In this document: positions 1-8,326 of the stretch, piece after piece
How the letters are laid out: every line of letters starts with the position of its first letter
Position numbering within the stretch: position 1 is the stretch's first letter
Assembly (NCBI RefSeq): GCF_024807145.1
Contig: NZ_JANUCA010000008.1
Location: forward strand, 1-64,000
Source of the DNA: Microbacterium sp. AK031
GTDB taxonomy: Bacteria; Actinomycetota; Actinomycetes; Actinomycetales; Microbacteriaceae
Reading direction: 5' to 3'
DNA length: 64,000 bases
Program-made: the position numbers and the translations under genes
The notes under the pieces: model-generated
The model's database searches: none
What the model saw: the letters and a program-made list of their open reading frames with translations, nothing else
Told to the model about the DNA's origin: nothing

Positions 1-97
1 CGACCGACTCTCGAGCTACAGACTCCAGCCAACCGACTCAACGAGCTACTACTCGCCGCATGACCCCGGCGTTGCTCCCACCACTTGACATTGCCCG
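1..97 (+). mobile_element. Right end of a probable IS30-type insertion sequence (partial)
   Basis: Twenty codons open from base 1 and stop at a TGA at 61-63. They read RPTLELQTPANRLNELLLAA, which resembles the extreme C-terminus of IS30-family transposases, where an Arg-Pro...Thr-Pro-Ala...Leu-Leu tail is usual. The bases after the stop (about 72-97, containing GTTGCTCCCACCACTTGACA) could be the right terminal inverted repeat, but the left end lies outside the window. The family call rests on a 20-residue tail, so it is tentative. It could instead be the tail of another short gene. Confidence 0.4.
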
Positions 98-178
98 GCG
101 CATCCGGTGCAAGAACCTCCCGTCGATCCGGCGCGGTGGCGGCGCGCAACGACTCAAGGCCGTGCCGAGTCACTCGCT

Positions 179-189
179 GTTCACCGGAC
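179..189 (+). promoter_or_regulatory. Candidate PHO-box half-site upstream of phnD
   Basis: GTTCACCGGAC matches the core GTTCACC of PhoP boxes described in Streptomyces and lies 101 bases before the phnD start. A second good unit next to it is not evident. The placement fits phosphate-starvation control of the operon, but a single unit is weak evidence. Confidence 0.25.
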
Positions 190-289
190 ATTCCATTCCA
201 AGTACGACGGTCTCGTAATTCCTGGACACCTTCGGGAGTTCGAATACAGGTGTTCTCGAAATCCCGTCATCCTCGGAAAGGTCACACCC

Positions 290-1198
290 ATGCGTCGCTA
301 CACCCTCCCCGCGGTGGGCTTGCTCGGCATCGCTGCTCTCGCCCTCACCGGTTGCCAGACCCCGGCCGCAGACGCCGACGCCGCTCCTGCTGCGTCCGTC
401 GTCCCCATCACGATCGCCACGCTCCCGCTCGGTGAGGATCCCACGGCGGAGAATCCGATCGAAGTCTTCGCCGAGCTGTTCGAGGAAGCGACCGGCCGCG
501 AGGTCGAGGTCACCGATGTTCCCGACTATCTCAGCGTCGTCGAAGCCATCCGCAACGACCACGTCGACATCGGGATCATGAGCGGGTTCCCGTCGGCGCT
601 CGCCGTGAACACCGGTGAGGTCGATCCCGTCGTCGCGTTCAAGGGCGACGACGAGCCCGTCTCGACCTGCGTCGTCTTGAACGACTCCCCGATCGAAGAG
701 GTCGAGGACTTCAAAGGTAAGACGGTCGCATTCGCCGATCAGGCGTCGAGTTCCGGCTACTTCATGCCGGTGTACATGCTTCACGAGGCAGGGCTCGAGC
801 AGGGAGTCGACTACGAGGCGATCTTCGCCGGCGGCCATGAGGGCAGCTTCGCCGCACTCGCGCAGGGCCAGGTGGATGCCGCGTGCACCGCGAACATGCT
901 CACCGAACTCGGTGCACCGATGTTCCCCTTCGCCGATGGGGAATGGCGCGGCGTCGGCCAGAGCCCTTCCATGAGCGTGCAGGGCACGGTGCTGGGTCGT
1001 CAGTCGCTCGACGAGGTAACACGCGCCGTGATCGCCGAGGGGATCGCCGAGGTCTTCAGCGCAAAGAATGCCGAGCGCCTTGGCGCCATGGGGTCGTTCG
1101 CGACGCTTGAGCAGACGGTTGAGCCTGACGCCTCGCTGTACGCTTCCTTCGCCGAGATCGCTGCAGTGGCGGGTGTCGAGCTCGAGGATCTGGAATGA
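290..1198 (+). CDS. phnD: Phosphonate/phosphate-type ABC transporter substrate-binding lipoprotein
   Basis: This 302-aa protein should capture phosphonate, phosphite or a phosphate ester outside the membrane and deliver it to the PhnE/PhnC transporter. It starts with a lipoprotein signal (MRRYTLPAVGLLGIAALALT, then Gly-Cys with Cys22 as the lipidated residue). The remainder is a type II periplasmic-binding fold of the PhnD kind, with segments such as DVPDYLSVVEAIRNDHVDIG and GKTVAFADQASSSGYFMPVY. I chose ATG 290 because it is preceded by GGAAAG at a suitable distance and directly opens the signal peptide. The stop overlaps the phnC start (ATGA). The exact ligand cannot be read from the sequence. 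Confidence 0.85.
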   Translation: MRRYTLPAVGLLGIAALALTGCQTPAADADAAPAASVVPITIATLPLGEDPTAENPIEVFAELFEEATGREVEVTDVPDYLSVVEAIRNDHVDIGIMSGFPSALAVNTGEVDPVVAFKGDDEPVSTCVVLNDSPIEEVEDFKGKTVAFADQASSSGYFMPVYMLHEAGLEQGVDYEAIFAGGHEGSFAALAQGQVDAACTANMLTELGAPMFPFADGEWRGVGQSPSMSVQGTVLGRQSLDEVTRAVIAEGIAEVFSAKNAERLGAMGSFATLEQTVEPDASLYASFAEIAAVAGVELEDLE

Positions 1199-2055
1199 GC
1201 AGCTCCGTGACACGGGTGGCGGATGCCGCGGCATCCGTCACCGCTGAGCCGGCGATCACTACGGCCGAGCTGCGCCAGGCGCTTCCGCTCGTCACCGTGC
1301 GCGGGCTGCGCGTCGCCTACGACGAGAAGCCCGACACGAAGCCGGTACTCGACGGCGTCGATCTCGACCTGTTCCCCGGCGAGATGGTGGCGCTGCTCGG
1401 TGCGTCCGGGTCGGGGAAGTCCACGCTGATGAAGAGCCTTACGGGATTCGCGCCGGTCTCTGGCGGGTCGGTGCGCATCGCCGGGCATGACGTCACCAAC
1501 CTTGCGCGGGGCGAGCTGCGCACGCTTCGCTCGGATGTCGGACAGGTGTTCCAGCAGTTCCAGCTGATTCCCCGGCTGAGCGTGCTCACCAATGTGCTCA
1601 CGGGAGCGCTCCACGGCGCGGGGCCGATCAACCTCGTCGGCGGGTTCTCCTCGGTGCACCGTCAGCGCGCGCTCGCACTGCTGGACCGCGTGGGCATCCT
1701 CCACAAGGCCAAGGACCCCGCCCGTTCGCTGAGCGGTGGCCAGCAGCAGCGGGTCGCGATCGCCAGGGCGCTCATGCAGCAGCCGCGCGTCATCCTCGCC
1801 GACGAGCCGGTGGCGTCACTGGATCCGAAGCTCGCCGATTCTGTCCTCGGGCTGCTGCGCCGGATCGCGAGCGAGGACGGCATCCCGGTGCTGGTCAGCC
1901 TGCACGTGCTGCCCCTCGCGCTCGCGCACAGTGACCGGATCGTGGGGCTCCGCCACGGCGAGATGCTCGTCTCGGCGCGCACGACCGATCTCGAGGCCGC
2001 GGAGCTGTCGGTCCTGTACGAAGAGGAGGACGACGATGTCGACCACCACGCCTGA
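1195..2055 (+). CDS. phnC: Phosphonate-type ABC transporter ATP-binding protein
   Basis: This cytoplasmic ATPase powers the PhnD/PhnE importer. Over 286 aa it shows Walker A GASGSGKST (about 69-77), a Q-loop near FQQFQLIPRLSV, the signature LSGGQQQRVAIARAL (about 179), Walker B VILADEP and a switch histidine in SLHVLPLA. About 30 N-terminal residues precede the usual start of PhnC proteins. The gene overlaps phnD by 4 bases and phnE by 20 bases, so the three are translationally coupled. Confidence 0.88.
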   Translation: MSSSVTRVADAAASVTAEPAITTAELRQALPLVTVRGLRVAYDEKPDTKPVLDGVDLDLFPGEMVALLGASGSGKSTLMKSLTGFAPVSGGSVRIAGHDVTNLARGELRTLRSDVGQVFQQFQLIPRLSVLTNVLTGALHGAGPINLVGGFSSVHRQRALALLDRVGILHKAKDPARSLSGGQQQRVAIARALMQQPRVILADEPVASLDPKLADSVLGLLRRIASEDGIPVLVSLHVLPLALAHSDRIVGLRHGEMLVSARTTDLEAAELSVLYEEEDDDVDHHA

Positions 2056-2908
2056 ATCACGCACGCCTGCATCGACCACGCCTGAATCACGAACGAAGCG
2101 CGAGCAGTCGACGCTGCCGACGGCGGATCGTGCGCGGCTGGAGCGCGCGTTCTCGATCCCGCGGACCCGCTTCCTGATCGGCATCCCGGTGGCGATCATC
2201 GTGCTGTTCTGGTCGGCGGGAGGGGTCGGGTTCGACTTCCTGAAGCTCGGCGAGGGCGCGATCAACATGGGCGAGTTCCTCTCACGGCTGTTCCCACCGG
2301 ACTTCTCCAAGATCGGCATCATTCTCACTCTGCTGCTGGAGACGCTGCAGATGGCGATCATCGCGACCGTGCTCGGTGCGGTGCTCTCGCTGATCGTCGC
2401 CTTCGGCGCGGCATCCAATATCGCTCCGCGCTGGCTGTACTACCCGTCGCGCTGGATGATGAACATCATCCGCTCCGTGCCGGATCTCGTCTTCGCCCTC
2501 ATGTTCGTCTCGGCAGTCGGGCTCGGACCTTTCGCCGGAATCCTGGCGATGACTCTCGGCTCGCTCGGCTCGATCGGGAAGATCTTCGCCGAGGTGATGG
2601 AGTCCGTCGATCGCGGCCCCATCACCGCGATGCATGCGGTCGGAGCATCCAAGCGCCAGGTCATCCAGTACGGAGTGCTGCCGCAGGCGGCGCCCCTGCT
2701 CGTGTCGTACACGCTGCTGCTGTTCGAGGGAAATGTGCGCGGCGCGACCATCCTCGGCCTTGTGGGCGCCGGTGGCATCGGGCTCGAACTCACCACGGCG
2801 ATGCGGATGTACGACTACGGACACCTCAGCGCCATCATCATCTGCATCATCGTGCTCGTCACGGCAATCGATCAGGGCAGCGCCCTCATCAGAAGGAGAA
2901 TCACATGA
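2036..2908 (+). CDS. phnE: Phosphonate-type ABC transporter permease
   Basis: This 290-aa inner-membrane subunit forms the channel of the phn importer. After a hydrophilic N-terminus it has about six membrane segments and a typical permease coupling loop, GASKRQVIQYGVLPQA, that contacts PhnC. ATG 2036 follows GAGGA and lies inside the end of phnC. The first 20 residues contain a short duplication (TTPESRT twice), produced by a repeat of CCACGCCTGAATCACG; it is probably neutral because it lies before the first helix. Its stop overlaps the next start (ATGA). Confidence 0.87.
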   Translation: MSTTTPESRTPASTTPESRTKREQSTLPTADRARLERAFSIPRTRFLIGIPVAIIVLFWSAGGVGFDFLKLGEGAINMGEFLSRLFPPDFSKIGIILTLLLETLQMAIIATVLGAVLSLIVAFGAASNIAPRWLYYPSRWMMNIIRSVPDLVFALMFVSAVGLGPFAGILAMTLGSLGSIGKIFAEVMESVDRGPITAMHAVGASKRQVIQYGVLPQAAPLLVSYTLLLFEGNVRGATILGLVGAGGIGLELTTAMRMYDYGHLSAIIICIIVLVTAIDQGSALIRRRIT

Positions 2909-3687
2909 CCACGGCATCCATGGACACCGCCACGACCGATATCACTCTCAGCGCACCGGCCAACCTGCGCGACCTCGGCGGCATCCCGATCGACGGAGGA
3001 GTGCTGCGAGAAGGTCTCGCCATCCGCACCGACGACCTCGCCTACGTCACCTCCGACGTGGTCGATGAGCTCGTCGGTGCCGGTCTCACCGCGATCATCG
3101 ACCTGCGCTCTCCGGCCGAGGTCGCCGCCACCGGTCGCGGACCGTTCGGTGAACGTGCCCTGGGATACCACCACCTCCCGCTCATCGCGAACGTCGCCGA
3201 CTCGATGGCCGAAGACGCACCGGATCTCAGCCATGAGGGCATGGGAAAGATGTATGTCCGGATGGTCGAGACCGCAGCGCCTCAGCTCGTCACGGCGTTG
3301 AACGTGATCGCGTACACCCCTGGTGCGACGGCGTTCCACTGCGCCGCGGGCCGCGACCGTACCGGCGTGCTTGCCGCGATGCTTCTGCTGGTTCTCGGCG
3401 CAGACGACGACGATATCGTCGCCGACTACACCCGCACGGGAGAGAACATGATCGCGATCTTGCAGCGCACCGCCCCCGTCATGAGCGCGATGTGGCGGGC
3501 GCTCGGCTTCGAACCCGACGCTCGTCAGGCGTCGTCGAAACTGCTCGAGGGATCCATGGAGGTCTCGATGCGCTCACTGCTGACCACCCTGCGCGAGCGG
3601 CACGGCGATGCACTGGCGCCGCTGCGCGCCGCCGGACTCAGCGAGGACACGATCGCTCGGCTTCGTGCGCGGGCGCTCTCGGCATGA
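2905..3687 (+). CDS. Tyrosine-phosphatase-fold protein (Y_phosphatase3 type)
   Basis: This 260-aa cytoplasmic enzyme belongs to the dual-specificity-like phosphatases with an N-terminal NLRDLGG motif (residues 20-26) and the catalytic P-loop HCAAGRDRTG, where Cys146 and Arg152 form the CX5R site. The family hydrolyses phosphoester bonds on proteins or small molecules. It sits inside the phn operon with an ATGA overlap on both sides, so it may remove phosphate from the imported compound rather than act on phosphotyrosine. That role is inference from position. Confidence 0.82.
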   Translation: MTTASMDTATTDITLSAPANLRDLGGIPIDGGVLREGLAIRTDDLAYVTSDVVDELVGAGLTAIIDLRSPAEVAATGRGPFGERALGYHHLPLIANVADSMAEDAPDLSHEGMGKMYVRMVETAAPQLVTALNVIAYTPGATAFHCAAGRDRTGVLAAMLLLVLGADDDDIVADYTRTGENMIAILQRTAPVMSAMWRALGFEPDARQASSKLLEGSMEVSMRSLLTTLRERHGDALAPLRAAGLSEDTIARLRARALSA

Positions 3688-4304
3688 CCGTTGCCGTGGC
3701 GGATGCCGGGGCCGCGGTTCGCCGTGGCCCTGGCCGTCCGCGTGATGAGGAGATCGACGGTCAGATCATCGCGGCGACGCTTGAGCTGATCGACATCGAG
3801 GAAGAGGTGACCGTCGCCAGGATCGTCCAGCGCAGCGGTGTCAGCAGGGCGGCGCTGTACCGTCGCTGGCCGTCGCTGACGACGCTGATCGCCGCGGCCC
3901 TGGATGTCGGACGTTCTATCCCGCCCGAAGTGGACGCGGAAGGCGACCTCCGCACAGCGCTGTTCGCATCGATGTTCGGCGCCGCAGGGATGGCGACGGC
4001 ATCCGGCTACTCCGACGCGCGCTTCCGGCAGCGCATCCGTCTCGTGATGGCCGATCGCGCGCTGCAGAAGGCGTACTGGAGATCGCACGTCGCGCGACGC
4101 CGCGTTCCGGTCGAAGCCGCGCTGAGTGCAGGCATCGAACGTGGCATCCTGCGTGACGATCTCGACGTCGGGGCGTGCTTCGATGCGATTGCCGGAGTCG
4201 TCTACTATCAGCTGGTCGTTCGCGGCGACCGGCTCGAGGAGAAGGCCACGAGCGCCAGAGTGAGCGCGGCGATGGACGTCGTCTGGCGCGGGATGCTGGC
4301 CTGA
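3684..4304 (+). CDS. TetR-family transcriptional regulator
   Basis: This 206-aa DNA-binding protein has an N-terminal helix-turn-helix (about residues 20-65; the segment IVQRSGVSRAALYRRWPSL is typical of TetR recognition helices) and a helical ligand-binding C-terminus. A GRPRDEEID stretch precedes the domain. It overlaps the phosphatase gene by ATGA and closes the phn operon, so it probably controls this operon or responds to its substrate. In mycobacteria the phn regulator is a GntR protein (PhnF), so the arrangement here differs. Confidence 0.82.
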   Translation: MTVAVADAGAAVRRGPGRPRDEEIDGQIIAATLELIDIEEEVTVARIVQRSGVSRAALYRRWPSLTTLIAAALDVGRSIPPEVDAEGDLRTALFASMFGAAGMATASGYSDARFRQRIRLVMADRALQKAYWRSHVARRRVPVEAALSAGIERGILRDDLDVGACFDAIAGVVYYQLVVRGDRLEEKATSARVSAAMDVVWRGMLA

Positions 4305-4339
4305 CATCGAGGTGCGACCGACCGCGGCGACCCAGGCAA

Positions 4340-4345
4340 TAGCGT
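4340..4345 (+). promoter_or_regulatory. -10 element (TAGCGT) for a leaderless transcript
   Basis: TAGCGT is followed by six bases and then the GTG at 4352, the spacing expected when transcription starts on the start codon. The GGAGG between them is too close to act as a ribosome-binding site for this start. Confidence 0.45.
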
Positions 4346-4351
4346 GGAGGG

Positions 4352-4570
4352 GTGATAGCTCTCTCCGTGCTCCTGTTCGTCAACGCGGCCTTCAACGTCA
4401 TCGTGTGGCCGCGGTTCTACAAGCGGGTCGCGAACGACCCTCGTGCACGGGGTGCCGAGGGCAAGGCGACGACGTTCCTCAAGGTGCACGCTGCGCTGAT
4501 CGGGCTTGCGCTGGTGATCGCACTCGTCTCCGTGGTCGCCGGTATCGCCGCGCTCGCCGGGGCTCTGTGA
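4352..4570 (+). CDS. Small two-helix membrane protein, SCO4848-like
   Basis: This 72-aa protein has two hydrophobic segments (about 1-18 and 46-70) joined by a basic loop containing WPRFYKRVANDPRA. Size and layout resemble the SCO4848 family of actinobacterial membrane proteins, whose function is unknown. It is monocistronic between the phn operon and a convergent transporter gene. The GTG start is supported by a leaderless-type -10 six bases upstream. Confidence 0.6.
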   Translation: MIALSVLLFVNAAFNVIVWPRFYKRVANDPRARGAEGKATTFLKVHAALIGLALVIALVSVVAGIAALAGAL

Positions 4571-4587
4571 CGCCGACCCCAGCTGAC

Positions 4588-5931
4588 TCACTCGAACTGT
4601 CGCGCGTGCGCTGACCAACCAGCCTCGACGGGGAGTGCGCGCAGGCCGCGGTTCGCGACGGCGAGCAGCACCGAGATCGCGCACAGGGCGGATGCCGTGA
4701 CGAGCGTGCTCTCGCGTCCGATCACGGCGAGTCCGAGCCCGGCGATCAGCGGGGCGAAGGGCATCGCCCCCATGCCGAGTACCGCGGATGCGCTGTTCGC
4801 CCGGCCGAGCAGCTCGGTCGGTGTCGCGACCATGAAGTAGCCCATCAGTGCGGCGTTCACGGCGGGGATGAAGAACACCGTCACCGCGAGGACGGCGATC
4901 AGCGCCAGCGGCTCCTGCGCGGGAATCGTTCCGAAGACGCCGAGTGTCGCGACGCCGAGTCCACCGATGATGACCACGCTCGCCCGCACCCGCGACACCA
5001 GGAGCGGGGCGATGAGTGCGCCGATCAGCATCGCGACGCCCGCGCCGGTGGCGAGCAGTCCGATCGTGATCGTGGAGTGGCCGGCCTGCTGCAGTGCGTA
5101 GATGACCGTCGTCATGGCGGTGCTGAATCCGAGGTTGACGATGGTCGCCACGAACAGCACACCCCGCAGGTCGGGTCGGGAGATCAGCCACCGGAATCCC
5201 TCGGCGATCTCCCGCAGTGCATTCGGGCGCCCGATCGCCACTGCTGCGGCTGCAAGGCCGACCTCGGATGCCAACTCGTCCGGGTTTTCCAGACCGGTGG
5301 ATGCTGCCTCGAGGGTCTCGGCCCCGTGCGGGCCGTCATCGCCAGGGGCTGAGCGCCGCAGCATCCATGCTGTCACCATCGCGATCAAGTGGGACACGGC
5401 CATCGCGGCGCCGATCAACCACGCCCCGGCCGCGAGCAGTACGCCGCCGAGCGGCCCTCCTGCGATCTGCAGCACGGCGTCTCGTCCCTGGTTCGCCGCC
5501 TGAGCTCTGCCCATCGCGTCGTCGGGGACGATCTCCTTCAATGCGCTCTCGCCGGCGACGTCGAACAGGCCGGCGCGCGCGGCGAGTGCTACATCGATCA
5601 CGAGCAGAGTGACGAACGTGAGCGCGTCCATGAGGGCGAGCGCGGTGAACGCTCCTGCGAGCACGACGCCTGCGGCGGAGCCGACGATCATCATCACGAT
5701 GCGGCTGTGACGGTCGGCGAGCACACCGCCGAACACGGTGGTGATCGTGCGGATCGTCATGCCCACGGCGCTGATGATGCCGGCCTGCGCCGGATCGTTC
5801 GTGACGAACAGGGCAATCAGCGCAATGGCGAACCCGAACAGGGCAGAAGCCAGACCTTTCGCGGTGTCGCTGATCAGCCAGATGATGTAGCGGACATTGC
5901 GCGACAGGCGATGGGCGATGGCGGTGGTCAT
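4588..5931 (-). CDS. MFS transporter
   Basis: This 447-aa inner-membrane protein has about 12 hydrophobic segments and a major-facilitator loop ADRHSRIV after the second helix, so it is a secondary transporter, probably an exporter. I chose ATG 5931 (MTTAIAHRLS) over codons further upstream because the -10 element ends seven bases before it. It is divergent from an ArsR-type regulator, and the shared promoter is covered by three TGCGCAA repeats, a layout typical of a drug or toxicant efflux pump under local repression. The substrate is unknown. Confidence 0.85.
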   Translation of the reverse strand: MTTAIAHRLSRNVRYIIWLISDTAKGLASALFGFAIALIALFVTNDPAQAGIISAVGMTIRTITTVFGGVLADRHSRIVMMIVGSAAGVVLAGAFTALALMDALTFVTLLVIDVALAARAGLFDVAGESALKEIVPDDAMGRAQAANQGRDAVLQIAGGPLGGVLLAAGAWLIGAAMAVSHLIAMVTAWMLRRSAPGDDGPHGAETLEAASTGLENPDELASEVGLAAAAVAIGRPNALREIAEGFRWLISRPDLRGVLFVATIVNLGFSTAMTTVIYALQQAGHSTITIGLLATGAGVAMLIGALIAPLLVSRVRASVVIIGGLGVATLGVFGTIPAQEPLALIAVLAVTVFFIPAVNAALMGYFMVATPTELLGRANSASAVLGMGAMPFAPLIAGLGLAVIGRESTLVTASALCAISVLLAVANRGLRALPVEAGWSAHARQFE

Positions 5932-5938
5932 GACTTCG

Positions 5939-6000
5939 AGCATAGATGCGCAACAGAACTTGCGCAACTACAATTGCGCAATGGTTGCTGTGGATAGAAT
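5939..6000. promoter_or_regulatory. Divergent leaderless promoters with three phased TGCGCAA operators
   Basis: TGCGCAA occurs at 5947-5953, 5961-5967 and 5975-5981, exactly 14 bases apart, two of them inside the palindrome TTGCGCAA. On the minus strand TTGCGC, 17 bases and TATGCT (5944-5939) form a promoter ending seven bases before the transporter ATG. On the plus strand TAGAAT (5995-6000) ends six bases before the regulator ATG. The repeats therefore overlap both promoters, as expected for a repressor encoded by the adjacent ArsR-type gene. Confidence 0.7.
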
Positions 6001-6006
6001 CTGAGC

Positions 6007-6642
6007 ATGGCAGACGACAAAGCTCCGGCCACGGCGCAGTCAGGCGCGGGGACTGCGCGCTCGGAGCCGACGGCTTCGCACCACGACGGACGGCCAGCGA
6101 CCACGGCGATGCTCAAGGCGTACGCCCACCCGCTGCGGCGGCGCATAGCCAAGTCGGTCGCCGGCCGCGGTCACGCGCGTGCCGCCGACGTCGCGGCCGA
6201 CCTCGGGGTTCCCGCCAACGCTGTGAGCTTCCATCTGCGCGTCCTCGCGGAGGCCGGGCTCATCGAGGAGGCGCCGGAGCACGCCCGCGACAAGCGCGAC
6301 CGGGTGTGGAAGTCGACCGCGGAGTCGTGGAACGTCGGATCGCCCGAGCATCCGATCGCTGATGAAGAGCTCGGGGGAGTGCTGATGAATGCGCTCGCCG
6401 ACGATCATCTCGAGATGCTGCGGAGAGTCATGGCGTGGGCGCCGGAGTACGTGTCGGGTCGTGATCCCGTGGTGCACGGCACCTTCACCCAGGCCAACCT
6501 GCGACTGACCGAGGATGAGTTCAAGGATATCGAGCGGCGGATCCACGAGATCATCAAAGAGGTCGAGGACGCCCACGACCCCGACGATCCCGACACTCGC
6601 ATCTGGAGCCTCGACATCGTCGCCGCCGACGACAGGATCTGA
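6007..6642 (+). CDS. ArsR-type winged-helix regulator
   Basis: This 211-aa cytoplasmic regulator carries a winged helix-turn-helix at about residues 35-110 (AADVAADLGVPANAVSFHLR is the recognition region) followed by a C-terminal helical region ending in an acidic stretch. It belongs to the helix_turn_helix/ArsR-like proteins often paired with MFS exporters. No metal-binding CXC motif is visible, so metal sensing is unlikely. Its transcript appears leaderless. It probably represses itself and the divergent transporter through the TGCGCAA repeats. Confidence 0.8.
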   Translation: MADDKAPATAQSGAGTARSEPTASHHDGRPATTAMLKAYAHPLRRRIAKSVAGRGHARAADVAADLGVPANAVSFHLRVLAEAGLIEEAPEHARDKRDRVWKSTAESWNVGSPEHPIADEELGGVLMNALADDHLEMLRRVMAWAPEYVSGRDPVVHGTFTQANLRLTEDEFKDIERRIHEIIKEVEDAHDPDDPDTRIWSLDIVAADDRI

Positions 6643-6660
6643 CGCCGGCAGCGTTCGTGA

Positions 6661-6730
6661 CTCCTCAGGGAACGCGAGAATCGGCCCGATCGAGGCGCAT
6701 CTGGCGCGGATCGGGCCGATTCTTGAGGAG
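6661..6730. terminator. Bidirectional hairpin between convergent genes
   Basis: AGAATCGGCCCGATC (6677-6691) pairs perfectly with GATCGGGCCGATTCT (6709-6723) around a 17-base loop. CTCCTCA (6661-6667) and TGAGGAG (6724-6730) extend the stem beyond a bulge. There is no long T tract, but it lies exactly between two converging genes. Confidence 0.65.
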
Positions 6731-6746
6731 TTGTGAACGCGGCGGC

Positions 6747-7433
6747 CTACGGCTTCGCCCGGCGGAACGCCAGGAACGAGATCCCTGCTAGCACGGCGAC
6801 CACGACCAGGCCCCACAGCGCCAGGCCGAGCGCACCGAGATCGAGGATGCCGAACCACACCTGCTCCCACAGCTCGAGCCGCGTGATCAGGAAGACGATT
6901 CCGAGCAGCACGAGAGCGACAGCGACTCCGGCGACCGAGATCACCACGGGGCCCCAGCTCTTGTAGATCGTGGCTCCGGTGAACCCGACCACGAAGAAGA
7001 ACAGGGCGAGGGTGAAGTAGACGACGAAGGCCCCGAAGGGGCCGGCCTCCCACAGCCACGGCAGGTGGAAGACGTAGCCGTTCACGCCGTAGCCGTTCGT
7101 CAGCATCTCGATGCCGCCGCCGATCAGGAACAGCCCACCCATGAAAGCGCTGCCGAGAACGGCGGTGATCAGGGTGCCGACGAAGAACTCTCGTCGGGTG
7201 ATGCTCATCGCCTGCGAGAAGGGGAAGGTCAGGGTCATCGCCGTCATGCCGACCGCGAAGAATACCCATAGCGGAGCCTGTCCGCCGCCGCCGTACTTCG
7301 GGTCGCCGCCGGGAATCATCGCGTAGATCAGCACCGACATGAGCGTGGCGCCGCCGAGGACGATCAGCGGCACCCAGATGAAGGTCTGCTTGTTGATCAA
7401 CTGCAGACGGATGACATTGAGCGTGCGAGACAT
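6747..7433 (-). CDS. ABC transporter permease, ABC-2-like membrane subunit
   Basis: This 228-aa membrane protein has about six hydrophobic segments and no catalytic motifs. Its start overlaps the stop of the ATPase gene by one base (TGATG), and the pair follows a GntR regulator, the same order as ytr/bcr-type operons that export envelope-active compounds or respond to cell-wall stress. It is probably the membrane partner of the adjacent ATPase. The transported molecule is unknown. Confidence 0.7.
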   Translation of the reverse strand: MSRTLNVIRLQLINKQTFIWVPLIVLGGATLMSVLIYAMIPGGDPKYGGGGQAPLWVFFAVGMTAMTLTFPFSQAMSITRREFFVGTLITAVLGSAFMGGLFLIGGGIEMLTNGYGVNGYVFHLPWLWEAGPFGAFVVYFTLALFFFVVGFTGATIYKSWGPVVISVAGVAVALVLLGIVFLITRLELWEQVWFGILDLGALGLALWGLVVVAVLAGISFLAFRRAKP

Positions 7434-8326
7434 CAGCGGACCTCCTGGTTTTCTGCGCTGGCTTTCTGGGTGAGGCGGACGATGAGCTGTTGCAGCGAGA
7501 CGGGCGCGAGATCCAGGCCGGATGCCGTGACTTCGGCGCGCTCGCGCGGAGTCAGTGCGCCGAGCACGGTGACGGACGCCACGCGCCCGAGCTGATCGCG
7601 GTGCAGCACTTCGTGCGACTCGGCCCAGGCGTCGACCTCGGCCGAGTCGCCCACGACGGTCACTGCGCGGTCGCGCATGGCATCCGTCTCCTCGTCCAGG
7701 AGGATCTTGCCGTCGTCGATCACGATGACCCGCTCGATGAGATTCGAGACCTCGTCGATCAGGTGCGATGACAGGATGATCGTGCGCGGGTGCTCGGCGT
7801 AGTCTTCGAGCAGGCGGTCGTAGAAGATCTGCCTGGCGACGGCGTCGAGACCGAGGTAGGGCTCGTCGAAGAACGTGATGTCGGCACGCGAGGCGAGGCC
7901 GATGATGACGCCGACGGCGGACAGCTGCCCGCGGGAGAGTTTCTTGATCGTCTGCTTCATCGGCAGCTGGAAGTCCTTGATCAACTGCTCGGCGAGCTCC
8001 TGATCCCAGTTGGTGAAGAACAGCGACGCCGCTTTGAACGCGTGACGGGGTGTCGCGTCATCCGGATACTTCTGGCTCTCGCGAACGAAGCAGATTCGGC
8101 TGAGCACGCGGGAGTTCTCGTACGGTTGCTCACCGAACACCCGCGCCTCTCCGGAGGTGGCGAAGTTCTGAGCTGTGAGGATGGACATGAGGGTCGTCTT
8201 ACCTGCACCATTGCGGCCCAATAGGCCGTAGATGGCGTTGCCCTCGAGTGACAGCGACACGTTGTCGAGTGCCCGCTTGTCCTTGTAATGCTTGGAGAGG
8301 TTTTGCACCTCGATGACGGCGGTCAT
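7433..8326 (-). CDS. ABC transporter ATP-binding protein (YtrB/CcmA type)
   Basis: This 297-aa ATPase has Walker A GLLGRNGAGKTT (about 34-45), a Walker B ending FFDEP, and a signature motif that reads LSRGQ instead of LSGGQ, a substitution also seen in this exporter subgroup. A C-terminal extension of about 70 residues follows the nucleotide-binding domain. It lies between the GntR regulator (ATGA overlap) and the permease (TGATG overlap) and should energise that permease. Confidence 0.83.
   Translation of the reverse strand: MTAVIEVQNLSKHYKDKRALDNVSLSLEGNAIYGLLGRNGAGKTTLMSILTAQNFATSGEARVFGEQPYENSRVLSRICFVRESQKYPDDATPRHAFKAASLFFTNWDQELAEQLIKDFQLPMKQTIKKLSRGQLSAVGVIIGLASRADITFFDEPYLGLDAVARQIFYDRLLEDYAEHPRTIILSSHLIDEVSNLIERVIVIDDGKILLDEETDAMRDRAVTVVGDSAEVDAWAESHEVLHRDQLGRVASVTVLGALTPRERAEVTASGLDLAPVSLQQLIVRLTQKASAENQEVR

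Noticed and set aside
170..1234. Long open frame on the minus strand across phnD (354 codons)
   Set aside because: It mirrors the third-position GC bias of phnD, encodes a His/Arg/Asp-rich product without recognisable motifs and has no ribosome-binding site.
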